Below are positions 1 through 7,931 of a DNA stretch of 37,663 bases, piece by piece (the stretch's first letter is position 1; each line of letters starts with the position of its first letter). The notes beneath the pieces were generated by a model that worked only from the letters and a program-made list of their open reading frames with translations, was not told the origin of the DNA and did no database searches. The DNA is from JACKLD01 sp049297695 (GTDB taxonomy: Bacteria > Pseudomonadota > Alphaproteobacteria > UBA2136 > UBA6156): contig JBAQUT010000044.1 in NCBI GenBank assembly GCA_049297695.1, forward strand, positions 1 to 37,663, written 5' to 3'. The translations under genes and the position numbers were made by a program.

Positions 1-2
1 CC

Positions 3-452
3 CCTGCCCTTGCCGAACTCTTAGGGTTTGTTCAAGGCTACCAGCATTGGCCGGCTCCCCTCCCCGCAGGCAATCTGTATCACCTCGCCCAACGTCGCTT
101 GGCCTTTATACAGGGCATCCCCGATACAGGTCCGTTGCACCACATGGTTGCCTTGGCCTCGGTGTTGCCCGTGATTGCGGCCACCGACATTCATACCACC
201 CGCGCCCCGTGGTGGTATGTGGGAAAACAGGATTCTTTCAGTTTTCACCAACGCCAAGAGCCTTTGGGGAACTTGGCCCCTGCCCTGCTGGAAAGCTTAC
301 CCGCTTATTCCACAATCCCTGCTTTGGAGCAGGCGGTTATCGCCACAGCCCTTACCTACATGGACGAACCCCACGCCATACCCGCCACGGCCGACCCGCG
401 GGTGTTTGATCTTGTTGGAAAATTAGCTTTTACCCGCCAGAATGTGGGGTAA
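3..452 (+). CDS. hypothetical protein, 3' part of a truncated gene
   Basis: The reading frame is open to the left window edge and ends at TAA 450-452, so only the C-terminal 149 residues are visible. The protein is rich in Pro, Ala, His and Leu. It has a hydrophobic stretch (HMVALASVLPVIAAT) followed by APWWYV, and shows no family motif I recognise. It converges with the next gene on the minus strand, 3 bases away. It is the only plus-strand gene in the left 6 kb, where the other genes form the minus-strand transfer-type run. It could be part of the same conjugative region, but nothing in the visible part proves this. Confidence 0.55.
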   Translation, partial: PALAELLGFVQGYQHWPAPLPAGNLYHLAQRRLAFIQGIPDTGPLHHMVALASVLPVIAATDIHTTRAPWWYVGKQDSFSFHQRQEPLGNLAPALLESLPAYSTIPALEQAVIATALTYMDEPHAIPATADPRVFDLVGKLAFTRQNVG

Positions 453-455
453 GTT

Positions 456-782
456 TTAATATTCCTGACGGATACCGCCTTGAGGTACAAAGGCAGGCGC
501 GGTATCTATGCTTTCCGACGTGTTGGGCAACATAACCGAGAAGAAGTAATAACACCCACCCATCAAATAGCTTTGTACGGCCAACGTCCACCGAGGAGGA
601 TACCCCACCAACGCCGTAGTTACGTGGTGAACACCGTTGGTCGTCCATTCAATGGGAACGCAGGCCTGGATAAGGCGTTTTTCATGTTCCGCCATGTAAA
701 TTGTTCCCACCCACCAGGCAATCCCGACCACAGCCAAAAAAGCAATCACCGTTTCCATGGTTTCAAAAATACCGCGCATCAA
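456..782 (-). CDS. hypothetical protein with N-terminal membrane segment
   Basis: 108 residues. Residues about 8-30 (TVIAFLAVVGIAWWVGTIYMA) form one transmembrane helix or uncleaved signal anchor. The rest is soluble and contains two cysteines. The start is supported by AAGGAG about 10 bases upstream of the ATG. It is the last gene of the minus-strand run of small envelope proteins that includes TraU and TraF, so a role at the membrane in the same system is possible. I do not recognise the family. Confidence 0.55.
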   Translation of the reverse strand: MMRGIFETMETVIAFLAVVGIAWWVGTIYMAEHEKRLIQACVPIEWTTNGVHHVTTALVGYPPRWTLAVQSYLMGGCYYFFSVMLPNTSESIDTAPAFVPQGGIRQEY

Positions 783-834
783 GATGTCTCCTTATGAGCC
801 TCCTTTATATCCAAAGAACCTTGGGGGGGTCTAC

Positions 835-1230
835 TTAAGTGGACACACTTTCAGATGCCCCTGTACCATTTCCGCCAGTCTTTTCGGCCACACCATACCG
901 TTGTGCTACACGTGAAATAAAGCTGTTGCCCGATAAATCCAATTGATGGCGTTCAACCGCCTCTTGCAACTTGGCTACCATAACTGCCATCGCCTCTTCC
1001 CATGCCTTATGGGTTTCCTCATAACTGCTCCGGCTAGCCTTGGCCACATAACCTCGGGTTTGCCTGTCGGCTTGCACCAACACATATTCCCACAAACGTG
1101 CCATGTTCATAAGATCCGTCGCTTCGGGGGTTGTGCGCACCACAATCTCGGCAAAGTTGCCATAACGCTCCAGTTGAGCCTTTTGATTGTCCAATCGGGT
1201 TTGGGCGGCAGGTTTGGGTTGGGTTGTCAT
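835..1230 (-). CDS. hypothetical soluble helical protein
   Basis: 131 residues, without signal peptide or membrane segment. The middle (residues about 30-105) is rich in Ala, Glu, Gln and Leu and looks mostly helical. The ends are low in complexity, with a Ser/Thr/Gly tail. A Shine-Dalgarno-like AAGG lies about 9 bases before the ATG. It follows the lipoprotein gene by 34 bases on the same strand and is probably co-transcribed with it. No family recognised. Confidence 0.55.
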   Translation of the reverse strand: MTTQPKPAAQTRLDNQKAQLERYGNFAEIVVRTTPEATDLMNMARLWEYVLVQADRQTRGYVAKASRSSYEETHKAWEEAMAVMVAKLQEAVERHQLDLSGNSFISRVAQRYGVAEKTGGNGTGASESVST

Positions 1231-1264
1231 GGCAACACCTTATGTTGTTGTTAAACCTTCACCA

Positions 1265-2119
1265 TTAACGTGTGGCAAATATCTCGATCGTATCTTGGTC
1301 TAAATGATTGGCAGGAATAGCCGAAATAGGCACGCTCTCCAAACTGGAAACTTTACCCAAATAACGGCTCAAGGCTTTCACACGCTCACGAAACTCCACA
1401 GCCTGAGTAAACTTCCCGCGGGCAAACACGTTGACTTGTTGGCCACTGCGAAGGGCCTCGACTACATCCCGACTGAACGGCAACTGATCCCGCTCGGGCC
1501 ACATTTTGTCGCCAGCATAGGTAATCGTCCACACGGCCAGTTCACCTGCCGATGCGGCTCCAACGGCAGGCGAGGCATCTGCCAAAGAAGGGAGCCCACG
1601 AGACACTGTGGCCGAAGAACTACCAGATGTGTTGTCTGTAGGTGCCGCCTGCAAACTGGATGTTATGGCACTGACAGGTCGGAAACCTTCGCTGTAAGAC
1701 GGGCCAAGGTTCATGGCCTGCAGGCCCTGCTCTTCCTGTTGTGGGCTCATACTGATATCACCTGTGGCAGGTCCACCTGACATACGGTTCAGCTCGTTTC
1801 GCTCCACCAACTGCATCCGTCGGTCTAATCGCAACATAGCTTTTTCAACACGTTGAACACGTTCGGAGATTTTATCGATTTCAGCAATGGCTTTATCGGT
1901 CGCTGCCACAGGTTGAGGGCGTGGGCCTGCAGCTGGCTCAACATCTGCGGGAACAGCTCCATACGTTTGAGGACTGTAAGCATATGGCTGGTAGTACCCA
2001 CCATTAGGCTGCTGCATTTCATGAGGCATCACAGGAGTATATTGCGCCGTTTGGATTGGCTGGCAAGCCGCCAAAATCAACACGACCGAGGGACTTAATC
2101 TCATCAAGCTCTTGGTCAT
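1265..2119 (-). CDS. putative lipoprotein with coiled-coil segment
   Basis: 284 residues. The N-terminus is a lipoprotein signal with lipobox LAAC (Cys about 19), followed by a Pro/Tyr/Gln-rich linker. Residues about 75-110 look like a coiled coil (AIAEIDKISERVQRVEKAML). A Ser/Thr/Gly-rich linker then leads to a globular C-terminal domain beginning near LAVWTITYAGDKMW. AAGGAG upstream of the ATG supports the start. Within a block carrying traU and traF it could be an outer-membrane component of the transfer apparatus, in the manner of the TraV-type lipoproteins. I see no TraV motif, so the assignment stays open. Confidence 0.6.
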   Translation of the reverse strand: MTKSLMRLSPSVVLILAACQPIQTAQYTPVMPHEMQQPNGGYYQPYAYSPQTYGAVPADVEPAAGPRPQPVAATDKAIAEIDKISERVQRVEKAMLRLDRRMQLVERNELNRMSGGPATGDISMSPQQEEQGLQAMNLGPSYSEGFRPVSAITSSLQAAPTDNTSGSSSATVSRGLPSLADASPAVGAASAGELAVWTITYAGDKMWPERDQLPFSRDVVEALRSGQQVNVFARGKFTQAVEFRERVKALSRYLGKVSSLESVPISAIPANHLDQDTIEIFATR

Positions 2120-2184
2120 GGAGATGCTCCTTGTTTCTGAAACAAAGACTACAAGGATGCAACACCTAAAAACAAGCGATATGC

Positions 2185-2472
2185 TTAATTTCTAGACGAA
2201 AAGAAATCGTAAGCTGTTACATAAGCATTACGGGCAGCAGCAATAAGCCACACCAGAAAACGATGACCCCACGCATGGGCATGTCGAACCAGCCACCCCG
2301 CCCAAGCCCATATCCGCGCGTAAGCTTTACCTATAAAGCCTGAACCACTGCCACCATGCTTCAAAACATTCAAAAAATGCAGAACCACAATCACCAAAAC
2401 CCCAAAAGCACCAAGCTTGAGGGCAGGCTCTATAATATCCACATAAATATCGGCAATGTCATACACGTTCAT
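2185..2472 (-). CDS. small membrane protein
   Basis: 95 residues. One clear transmembrane helix lies at about residues 20-37 (AFGVLVIVVLHFLNVL). A second amphipathic, Trp-rich hydrophobic part follows (YARIWAWAGWLVRHAH). A Shine-Dalgarno sequence (AAGGAAGAAGGA) precedes the ATG. It is first after a 310-base AT-rich gap and probably starts its own transcript toward the lipoprotein gene. Function unknown; small membrane proteins of this kind are common in conjugation operons. Confidence 0.5.
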   Translation of the reverse strand: MNVYDIADIYVDIIEPALKLGAFGVLVIVVLHFLNVLKHGGSGSGFIGKAYARIWAWAGWLVRHAHAWGHRFLVWLIAAARNAYVTAYDFFSSRN

Positions 2473-2783
2473 GGTAAAAATCCTTCTTCCTTATTATGGG
2501 CAACCCCACCATCTCCTGCAAGTGGTGGTGCTTACTCACTCATATTGCATATGGTACTTATAGGTTACATTTTATTATGACTGATTCCCTATTTGTGTAA
2601 CAGAATCATCCGTCCCGCCTTCTTTACATACGTTTATAAATCCATTCACAACAAACTTTTTTAACCTCTTTTAAGATGGTTAAACTCCATTATTTCATGA
2701 AACACACCTAATTATATACAAAATATAATACTTCGGATTTTTTTATATAAAGTGTGGGTGTTTACTTACTATTTACATATATC
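2473..2783. other. AT-rich intergenic region
   Basis: 311 bases without a convincing gene. Bases 2630-2770 are very AT-rich. A CCACCA/TGGTGG inverted repeat lies around 2507-2530, in the likely 5' leader of the 95-aa gene. The region probably holds the promoter of the genes to the left and the end of transcription of the tra-type genes to the right. No clear Rho-independent terminator was seen. Confidence 0.4.
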
Positions 2784-2993
2784 CTAAAGATCACTTAAGC
2801 TTTTATATAATAATACTATTTTATCAATTGCCATTAAGGCGGCTGCAACCATGCCAACAGCAACACAAAGCGGGATAAGAGATTCACCTACATCCATACG
2901 TGGAACACACACCCAAAATACCAATATCATCAAGATGAAAGGGGTGCGCACGACGTGCAGTTTATCGACAAAATGAGGGGTTGGGGCGTCCAT
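2784..2993 (-). CDS. small membrane protein following traF
   Basis: 69 residues with two hydrophobic segments, about residues 16-32 (PFILMILVFWVCVPRM) and 38-60 (LIPLCVAVGMVAAALMAIDKIVLLY), joined by a short acidic loop. It begins 9 bases after the traF stop codon and is very likely translated from the same mRNA. Function unknown. Its place in the operon suggests an inner-membrane accessory of the transfer apparatus. Confidence 0.5.
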   Translation of the reverse strand: MDAPTPHFVDKLHVVRTPFILMILVFWVCVPRMDVGESLIPLCVAVGMVAAALMAIDKIVLLYKSLSDL

Positions 2994-3002
2994 GGGGTTT
3001 AC

Positions 3003-4037
3003 CTACTTGATACCACCCGTAATGGCAAGGGCAGATTGAAGTATATTTTTAAAGTAACTGATGAGCTTAGAGGGTTCAACGTATCCTGAAATAAGTTCCA
3101 AAGGTTGGTTACTTCCTTTGTTAATCACCAGAGATGGTGTTTGCTTCACACCCAGGCGGGTAAGTTCGTCGCCTTCAGGCTCTCTCCACGTGCAGGGTAA
3201 GTTATGTACGTTGGAAGGGTTGGGGGGTATGCCGGCGCTTTCAGGTGTTACATCCACGCACGTTACCGAGAGCCCATTCCCCATTTGACGGATCACTTCG
3301 GCAAAATCTGGCTCAAATTTTTTGCAGTACGGGCATACGGCACTGAAGTAGTAACTCACCTCCAGCAGTTTCCCCGTATAAGGTGCGTCGGTTGGCAAGG
3401 TTGGCTTTAAAAGCCCTTCTTCGCCTTCAGGTGGGGGAGGGAGAGGGGCCATATAGCCCAAGGGAGTATCCGGCACACCTGTTAACTGTGCGGGAACAAT
3501 GGGTTTAGTGCTGCTAATAAGCTGCGTAAAGGCCGGAGTGTTGAAACCAGGCACGGGGATGCCGAAATCCGGGACAACTGGAAATGGGTTCGGATTCAAT
3601 GCCGTAGCAGGTGTACCCTGTTTAATGGCGTTGTTGTACAGTGTTTCGGCTTGCGTCCATGCAACGGCAATATCTTGCCCGCGTTGCAACAGTTCGTTGT
3701 ACTTGGCCACCCATTGCACGGCGTGTTCGGGGGTGGGGTCAAGGTAAAAGGCCACAAACTCCCGGGGAGGCTTGCCGTGGTCGGCCAAAAACTTATCAAT
3801 TTTACCATCCAACGTGTTGGAGGGCGGCGTGCTTGCGGCCACAGGCGGCGGGGCTGTGGGAGAAGGGGTTGACGCAACAGGAGGTGGTTTCTTTTTGTTT
3901 TCAGGCTTGGCGCATCCCTTGGTGTTGCCCACAGCCCAATAATCCAAGCAGGGGCGTTCCTGCACGGCATCCTCATAAGCGGCGTGGGCGGTGCCGGCCA
4001 TCATCAAGAGGGCTAAGGTTGGGGCGTATCGCATCAT
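3003..4037 (-). CDS. traF: TraF-like conjugal transfer pilus assembly protein
   Basis: 344 residues. A cleavable signal peptide (ending near TAHA/AYEDA) exports the protein. A proline-rich spacer follows at about residues 48-75. The C-terminal thioredoxin-fold part carries a CPYCKK motif, so unlike F-plasmid TraF, which lacks the CXXC pair, this protein could be an active disulfide oxidoreductase or isomerase. F-type TraF proteins are periplasmic and needed for pilus assembly, where the Cys-rich partner TraU is a plausible substrate. The start codon overlaps the stop of the upstream gene by 4 bases (ATGA), indicating translational coupling. Neighbours are traU (one gene upstream) and small membrane proteins downstream. 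The family call is firm; the exact subfamily is less so. Confidence 0.8.
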   Translation of the reverse strand: MMRYAPTLALLMMAGTAHAAYEDAVQERPCLDYWAVGNTKGCAKPENKKKPPPVASTPSPTAPPPVAASTPPSNTLDGKIDKFLADHGKPPREFVAFYLDPTPEHAVQWVAKYNELLQRGQDIAVAWTQAETLYNNAIKQGTPATALNPNPFPVVPDFGIPVPGFNTPAFTQLISSTKPIVPAQLTGVPDTPLGYMAPLPPPPEGEEGLLKPTLPTDAPYTGKLLEVSYYFSAVCPYCKKFEPDFAEVIRQMGNGLSVTCVDVTPESAGIPPNPSNVHNLPCTWREPEGDELTRLGVKQTPSLVINKGSNQPLELISGYVEPSKLISYFKNILQSALAITGGIK

Positions 4038-4612
4038 GGGGCCACCTTGGCACCTTCGGCCTGACGCTTCAGCTGGCGTTCCAGTTTATCCACTTCGTAA
4101 GCAAGGCTGTAAAGGCGGATGGCGCCATCGGGGCTGCGGTAGATGATCATGGATTTACGCTCTAAATTAAACGCTACTGCCACGTCGTTATCCCTATCCA
4201 CGTTAAACTCGTAACTTTCACCTAAATCTTGAAGACCCGCCAGAAAGTAAGGTGATTCACGTCCATAACCATTGTCGTTCATATAATATTGAATTTGAGG
4301 AGATGGAGTCAGAACCTCCGTCATACTTATAAGGCGTCTCATATTGTTGTTCATATCTTTCGTGTAGTCATCTGTATGGATATAAAAAGTAATTTGAGGA
4401 TCTGTACTCGCACCCCCATAAGTTGCTGCCATTTTTTTCCATAGTTTATCAATATTTTCTCTGAATTTACTATCTTGTGTAGATTGATTGGGAATCTCTT
4501 GCACTTGATGATTTTCATTCATTACGTTTGACTTTGGCTGAAACGTGCGTATTTCCGCAGAAGCACTTGCTGCTACCAATAAATTCAACACTAAAATACT
4601 ATTTTTTTTCAT
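4034..4612 (-). CDS. secreted protein between traU and traF, in the position of trbC
   Basis: 192 residues with a signal peptide (MKKNSILVLNLLVAASASA). The mature part is hydrophilic, with a middle resembling a mixed alpha/beta domain (DPQITFYIHTDDY, then AVAFNLERKSMIIYR) and a basic amphipathic C-terminus (DKLERQLKRQ). Its ATG overlaps the traU stop (TAATG) and its own stop overlaps the traF ATG, so the three genes are tightly coupled. In F-like operons this interval holds trbC, a periplasmic pilin-assembly protein. I cannot see diagnostic TrbC residues, so equivalence rests on position, export and size (F TrbC is about 210 aa). Confidence 0.6.
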   Translation of the reverse strand: MKKNSILVLNLLVAASASAEIRTFQPKSNVMNENHQVQEIPNQSTQDSKFRENIDKLWKKMAATYGGASTDPQITFYIHTDDYTKDMNNNMRRLISMTEVLTPSPQIQYYMNDNGYGRESPYFLAGLQDLGESYEFNVDRDNDVAVAFNLERKSMIIYRSPDGAIRLYSLAYEVDKLERQLKRQAEGAKVAP

Positions 4613-6063
4613 TAGTTAAATTCTTTTTTAGCATCTGGTCTGACAAATGGTGGTTTAGGAGTAGGGCATACGCCGTAGCAGCACGAATTGTTGCGCCACA
4701 TTGTAAAAACGAAGTCACCGTTGTTAGTTTTTACAGATTTTCCAGCCGTAGCTCCAGCAGAATCTTTTAGACTTTTCAGAGCGTCATCCATTAATGCACT
4801 AGGATCAGGTATGAATGATTCTCCTGCTGTGTACCAGCGGGGATCCATAGTTCCTACATTGTAACATCCCGACCCTTTGTGACCGTGCTTTGCCTTAAAC
4901 GGGTTAATGCTAGGTACAATTCCAGTACCGTTAATGAATGGATAATCCATATTAAACCTTAACGTTCCCTTACGATTTTTATACTTTGGCACTAAATTGG
5001 CAACTTCTTGATAAGCTCTATACCCCACCATCGCCGCTGAAATAGGTCGTATTTTATTAGCATGCCACCCTGTTGTAGGACTTCTATTTCCCCAAGTACC
5101 CACACATGGGCTGTTATCCCCTAAATCTATTACATATTTATCTAGATCCAATCCTGTCCAATCACCTGTTCCTGTCAATAAATCATTATAAACGCTACTT
5201 AAGCTACAAGCTACCCCAGACGTATTTATGGTTGCTAGTGTGGCGGCTACGCGTACTTGATCTTTTATATTCGCGGGATTCATCATGGCCCACGTAGCAG
5301 GGAAACATAATTCCGATATAAAAGCTGGAATAAGGCCCGCGGGTAGTAAGGCCGCAGTTAGATTTGCTGTTAGTATGTCTGCCCCGCACATCCTCCCTAA
5401 AGAAGAAACAGTACCTACAAAGTCATCAGTTGTAGATAATGCTGTGGCTGTGGTTAAAGTACCCGTCATAATGCTACCAGTTAGACTTTTCATACTATTT
5501 GTTAATGTAGAGCCCCAATCTCCTTTATACTTCCCCAACATCATAAATACTTCACATATAAAAATATCGGTTGCTGCACGAGCTTTTTTTGTATTTCCAG
5601 CGGCAGCATGAAACATTGCACCTGGCGTTACGCCAAAGGCGTGTGCATTAAAAAAGTATTGTGTTTGAGCACTTTGGTTTCCGTTACCAGATTGAGATAC
5701 CTGACACTTTGTCTCTCCTTTGCCTTGTGTAACAGCTTTCGTAAGAACCGAGCCTACAGCTTTACCCAAAGGATCGTTATTCATTAAAGAGCTTTCACCT
5801 GTTCGGCACGTCACCTCAACTACAACCGTTGGTTCTCGATAAGAGGCGCGAATACCAGGCAACCCACACGACAACATACAGACCGAGCGTTTGGGCTGTA
5901 CGCAGTCCACAAAATTCATTGTGTCTTTGACGCTAATTTTATCAGGGAGAGAAATACCTTCAGGAGTTGTAATGATTGTCTCCCACTCAGCCTGCACTGT
6001 GGCCGCACCAAACACAACCAACCCCAAGGCTACAACAACAGTACGGGCATAGGTCCACCACAT
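4612..6063 (-). CDS. traU: TraU-family conjugal transfer protein
   Basis: 483 residues. An N-terminal signal sequence (VVVALGLVVFGAATVQA) is followed by a large Cys-rich periplasmic domain. Diagnostic-looking stretches include MNFVDCVQPKRSVCMLSCG near residue 50 and a C-terminal CVGTWGNRSPTTGW with GYRAYQ after it, in line with the conserved SPTTGW-type region of TraU proteins. TraU acts in F-type pilus assembly and DNA transfer and depends on disulfide bond formation, which fits the CPYC-containing TraF downstream. It is longer than F TraU (about 330 aa), with a central hydrophobic insertion (ILTANLTAALLPAGLIPAFI). The 3' end overlaps the next gene. Confidence 0.8.
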   Translation of the reverse strand: MWWTYARTVVVALGLVVFGAATVQAEWETIITTPEGISLPDKISVKDTMNFVDCVQPKRSVCMLSCGLPGIRASYREPTVVVEVTCRTGESSLMNNDPLGKAVGSVLTKAVTQGKGETKCQVSQSGNGNQSAQTQYFFNAHAFGVTPGAMFHAAAGNTKKARAATDIFICEVFMMLGKYKGDWGSTLTNSMKSLTGSIMTGTLTTATALSTTDDFVGTVSSLGRMCGADILTANLTAALLPAGLIPAFISELCFPATWAMMNPANIKDQVRVAATLATINTSGVACSLSSVYNDLLTGTGDWTGLDLDKYVIDLGDNSPCVGTWGNRSPTTGWHANKIRPISAAMVGYRAYQEVANLVPKYKNRKGTLRFNMDYPFINGTGIVPSINPFKAKHGHKGSGCYNVGTMDPRWYTAGESFIPDPSALMDDALKSLKDSAGATAGKSVKTNNGDFVFTMWRNNSCCYGVCPTPKPPFVRPDAKKEFN

Positions 6064-6100
6064 ACTTCAAGTATGGGTAAGCGTCACGGCTTCGGCAAAC

Positions 6101-6430
6101 TTAGTTCGGCTTGTTGGGGGTTTTGGTGGGGTGCACTGTATCTTTTGCAACCCATACTTTGTGGCCAGAAAGGAGCTTGTACTGCTCAAAAGCACCGCTT
6201 TTGCCCATGGGAACCACCTCGGCGGAATCTTTGTTGGTGTAGCACGTGGCGCGGGCCAGCATGTCCGCCGCAAAGGTTGGGGCGCTGGTTTGGTATTTGG
6301 CATAGGCTTGAGCGTCTTTTTGGCTCATGCATGCCACGACGCCTGCGGGGAGGGTTTCGGCCACCGCAAGGGAGGCACACAGGGTGAAGGCGAGGATCAA
6401 AGCACGGGTTTGCATCGTTTTTTCTTTCAT
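6101..6430 (-). CDS. small secreted protein upstream of traU
   Basis: 109 residues from ATG 6430 (an alternative ATG lies at 6415). A signal peptide (ALILAFTLCASLAVA/E) leaves a mature part of about 85 residues with two cysteines and a Lys/Thr/Pro-rich tail. It precedes traU by 37 bases and is probably the first gene of this transfer operon. A good -10 box, TATAAC, lies at 6443-6438 on the minus strand and ends 7 bases before the ATG, so the transcript may start at the ATG; no good -35 box was seen. Family unknown. Confidence 0.55.
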   Translation of the reverse strand: MKEKTMQTRALILAFTLCASLAVAETLPAGVVACMSQKDAQAYAKYQTSAPTFAADMLARATCYTNKDSAEVVPMGKSGAFEQYKLLSGHKVWVAKDTVHPTKTPNKPN

Positions 6431-6511
6431 AAGCTACGTTATAGCGCTGGAAATAGAGGCGCGATTGATTTATGATAACCACAACCAACAGCCTTAATCA
6501 AGGAGATGCTT

Positions 6512-6811
6512 ATGTACGCCCTCGGATACCCCTTACTTTCTGCCGTAACCATTGTGGATATTTTGTTACTTATTTATACCTTTGTTATTATTGCTTCCGT
6601 GGTACTCAGCTGGGTGAACCCCGACCCCTTGAACCCGCTGGTGCGCATCCTCCGCAATATTACCGAACCTGTGATGGATTATGCCCGCCCTTACGTGCCC
6701 TTGGTGGGAGGACTTGATTTGACCCCCATGGTACTGGTGGCAGCCATTGCGTTCATCCGCCACGGTGTTTTAACCGTGATTGCCCGCATGGCCCGCGATA
6801 TGATTATGTAA
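6512..6811 (+). CDS. yggT: YggT family membrane protein
   Basis: 99 residues from ATG 6512, chosen because AGGAG at 6501-6505 stands 6 bases before it; an ATG at 6506 is too close. It has two hydrophobic segments (residues about 8-28 and 60-85) with the family motif VLSWVNPDPLNPLVRILRNI between them and the TEPVMDYARPYVP stretch typical of YggT. YggT-type proteins are small inner-membrane proteins linked to osmotic tolerance and, in chloroplast relatives, cofactor maturation. Alphaproteobacteria usually have this short one-repeat form. A strong terminator follows directly. Confidence 0.9.
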   Translation: MYALGYPLLSAVTIVDILLLIYTFVIIASVVLSWVNPDPLNPLVRILRNITEPVMDYARPYVPLVGGLDLTPMVLVAAIAFIRHGVLTVIARMARDMIM

Positions 6812-6822
6812 AAATGGGTATC

Positions 6823-6849
6823 AAAAAGCCGCCTGTGGGCGGTTTTTTT
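6823..6849. terminator. bidirectional Rho-independent terminator between yggT and secB
   Basis: CCGCC (6829-6833), loop TGTG, GGCGG (6838-6842). The stem is extended by A/T pairs and flanked by AAAAA on the left and TTTTTTT on the right, so it can end transcripts from both converging genes. Confidence 0.9.
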
Positions 6850-6863
6850 AGTTTCACGTGGTT

Positions 6864-7352
6864 CTATTTGGTACTTCCTTGCCACATCTTCTCAAAATCT
6901 ACCGTCTCAGGGAAGGGGGGTTTTACCCCATGAGATGCTAAAATACCCAGGGCCATCTCACGTGCTTTTTCATAAACATATGGCCCGCCTTGTGTGTAAA
7001 CAACCTTAGCTTGCTCTTTGTTTTCACACGTTGCCTTAAAAACACCTTCTTGAATCATTTCCAAGATAATGAAGGGGGCTTTACCTTGAGGGCTTAGGCG
7101 CACACGAATGGCAACATTCACACAGCTGTAATCTGAGGTTAGGGGGCGTACTGTAGCTGCCACATGGAAATCCATATCCCGTTTATCCTTCGGATAGAGG
7201 GATGGAGGGAGGTGGCTCTCAAACGACACATCGCGCATGAAACACTCCACAGGTTTCATGACTACGGTGGGCTTAGGCGATTGAGAAACTGACGAGGAAG
7301 ATGCTTTCTTAGAAGGTTTAGTTATTTTTTTGCCTCTGGGCTTAGGGGGCAT
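6864..7352 (-). CDS. secB: SecB-like protein-export chaperone, divergent
   Basis: 162 residues. The first 30 or so are Lys/Ser-rich and disordered (KPRGKKITKPSKK). The SecB core follows: FMRDVSFESHLPPSLY matches the conserved start of SecB (YVKDxSFExP), a beta-rich middle comes next, then EGVFKATCENKEQAK and a C-terminal helix ending in FPETVDFEKMW, matching the family's LxPVDFxxLY end. SecB is a tetrameric cytosolic holdase that keeps preproteins unfolded and passes them to SecA. The usual CPxxLFPYAR segment is degenerate here (GGPYVYEKAREM). AAAGGA precedes the ATG. The call rests on the motif order. Confidence 0.75.
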   Translation of the reverse strand: MPPKPRGKKITKPSKKASSSSVSQSPKPTVVMKPVECFMRDVSFESHLPPSLYPKDKRDMDFHVAATVRPLTSDYSCVNVAIRVRLSPQGKAPFIILEMIQEGVFKATCENKEQAKVVYTQGGPYVYEKAREMALGILASHGVKPPFPETVDFEKMWQGSTK

Positions 7353-7457
7353 AGGGTTATCCTTTGTTTATTCACTAGCATTGGGCGAAAGAGGGGGTTG
7401 TGGCAAGCGGCCAAACCGATTATCGTGGCGCCGAATAAGGCAGGGAGAAAGATGCTT

Positions 7458-7931
7458 ATGGCGCAGGCAGTTGTGGGAGTAAAAGCTCCCCCTATTCAAC
7501 TCCAAAATCAGAATAACCAACTGATTTCTTTAGATCAATTTAAAGGTAAGTGGGTTATTACTTACTTTTACCCCAAAGCCTCAACTCCCGGTTGTACGGT
7601 GCAAGCTTGCGGGCTCCGTGATGCCATGCCGGACCTCAACAAGGTAGGTGCCGTTGTTTTAGGAATAAGCCCTGACAAACCTGCTGCTTTGAAAAAATTT
7701 GCGGATGCGGAAGGTCTGACATTTCAGCTTTTGTCAGACGAATCTCATGCCACCGCAGAAGCTTATGGTGTTTGGCGTGAAAAAAGTATGTATGGGCGTA
7801 CTTACATGGGTATGATAAGGGTAACATTCATCATCAATCCAGACGGTATTATTGCTCATGTAATTGAAAAGGTTGATACAAAAACTCATGCTGCCGATGT
7901 AATAACCTGGATGAAAGAATATGCCCAATGA
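7458..7931 (+). CDS. bcp: thioredoxin-dependent thiol peroxidase (Bcp/PrxQ)
   Basis: 157 residues from ATG 7458 (ATG 7452 is two codons earlier; both follow AGGGAG at 7442-7447). It is a peroxiredoxin with the motif FYPKASTPGCTVQACGLRD: peroxidatic Cys about 46 and resolving Cys about 51, the arrangement of E. coli Bcp. The tail GIIAHVIEKV is also typical. The enzyme reduces hydrogen peroxide and alkyl hydroperoxides with thioredoxin in the cytosol. Its stop overlaps the rph start by 4 bases (ATGA), so the two are translationally coupled, probably continuing into rdgB and hemW. Confidence 0.93.
   Translation: MAQAVVGVKAPPIQLQNQNNQLISLDQFKGKWVITYFYPKASTPGCTVQACGLRDAMPDLNKVGAVVLGISPDKPAALKKFADAEGLTFQLLSDESHATAEAYGVWREKSMYGRTYMGMIRVTFIINPDGIIAHVIEKVDTKTHAADVITWMKEYAQ

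Noticed and set aside
904..919. parS-like TGCTACACGTGAAATA
   Set aside because: 13 of 16 match but inside a coding sequence far from parAB; likely chance.
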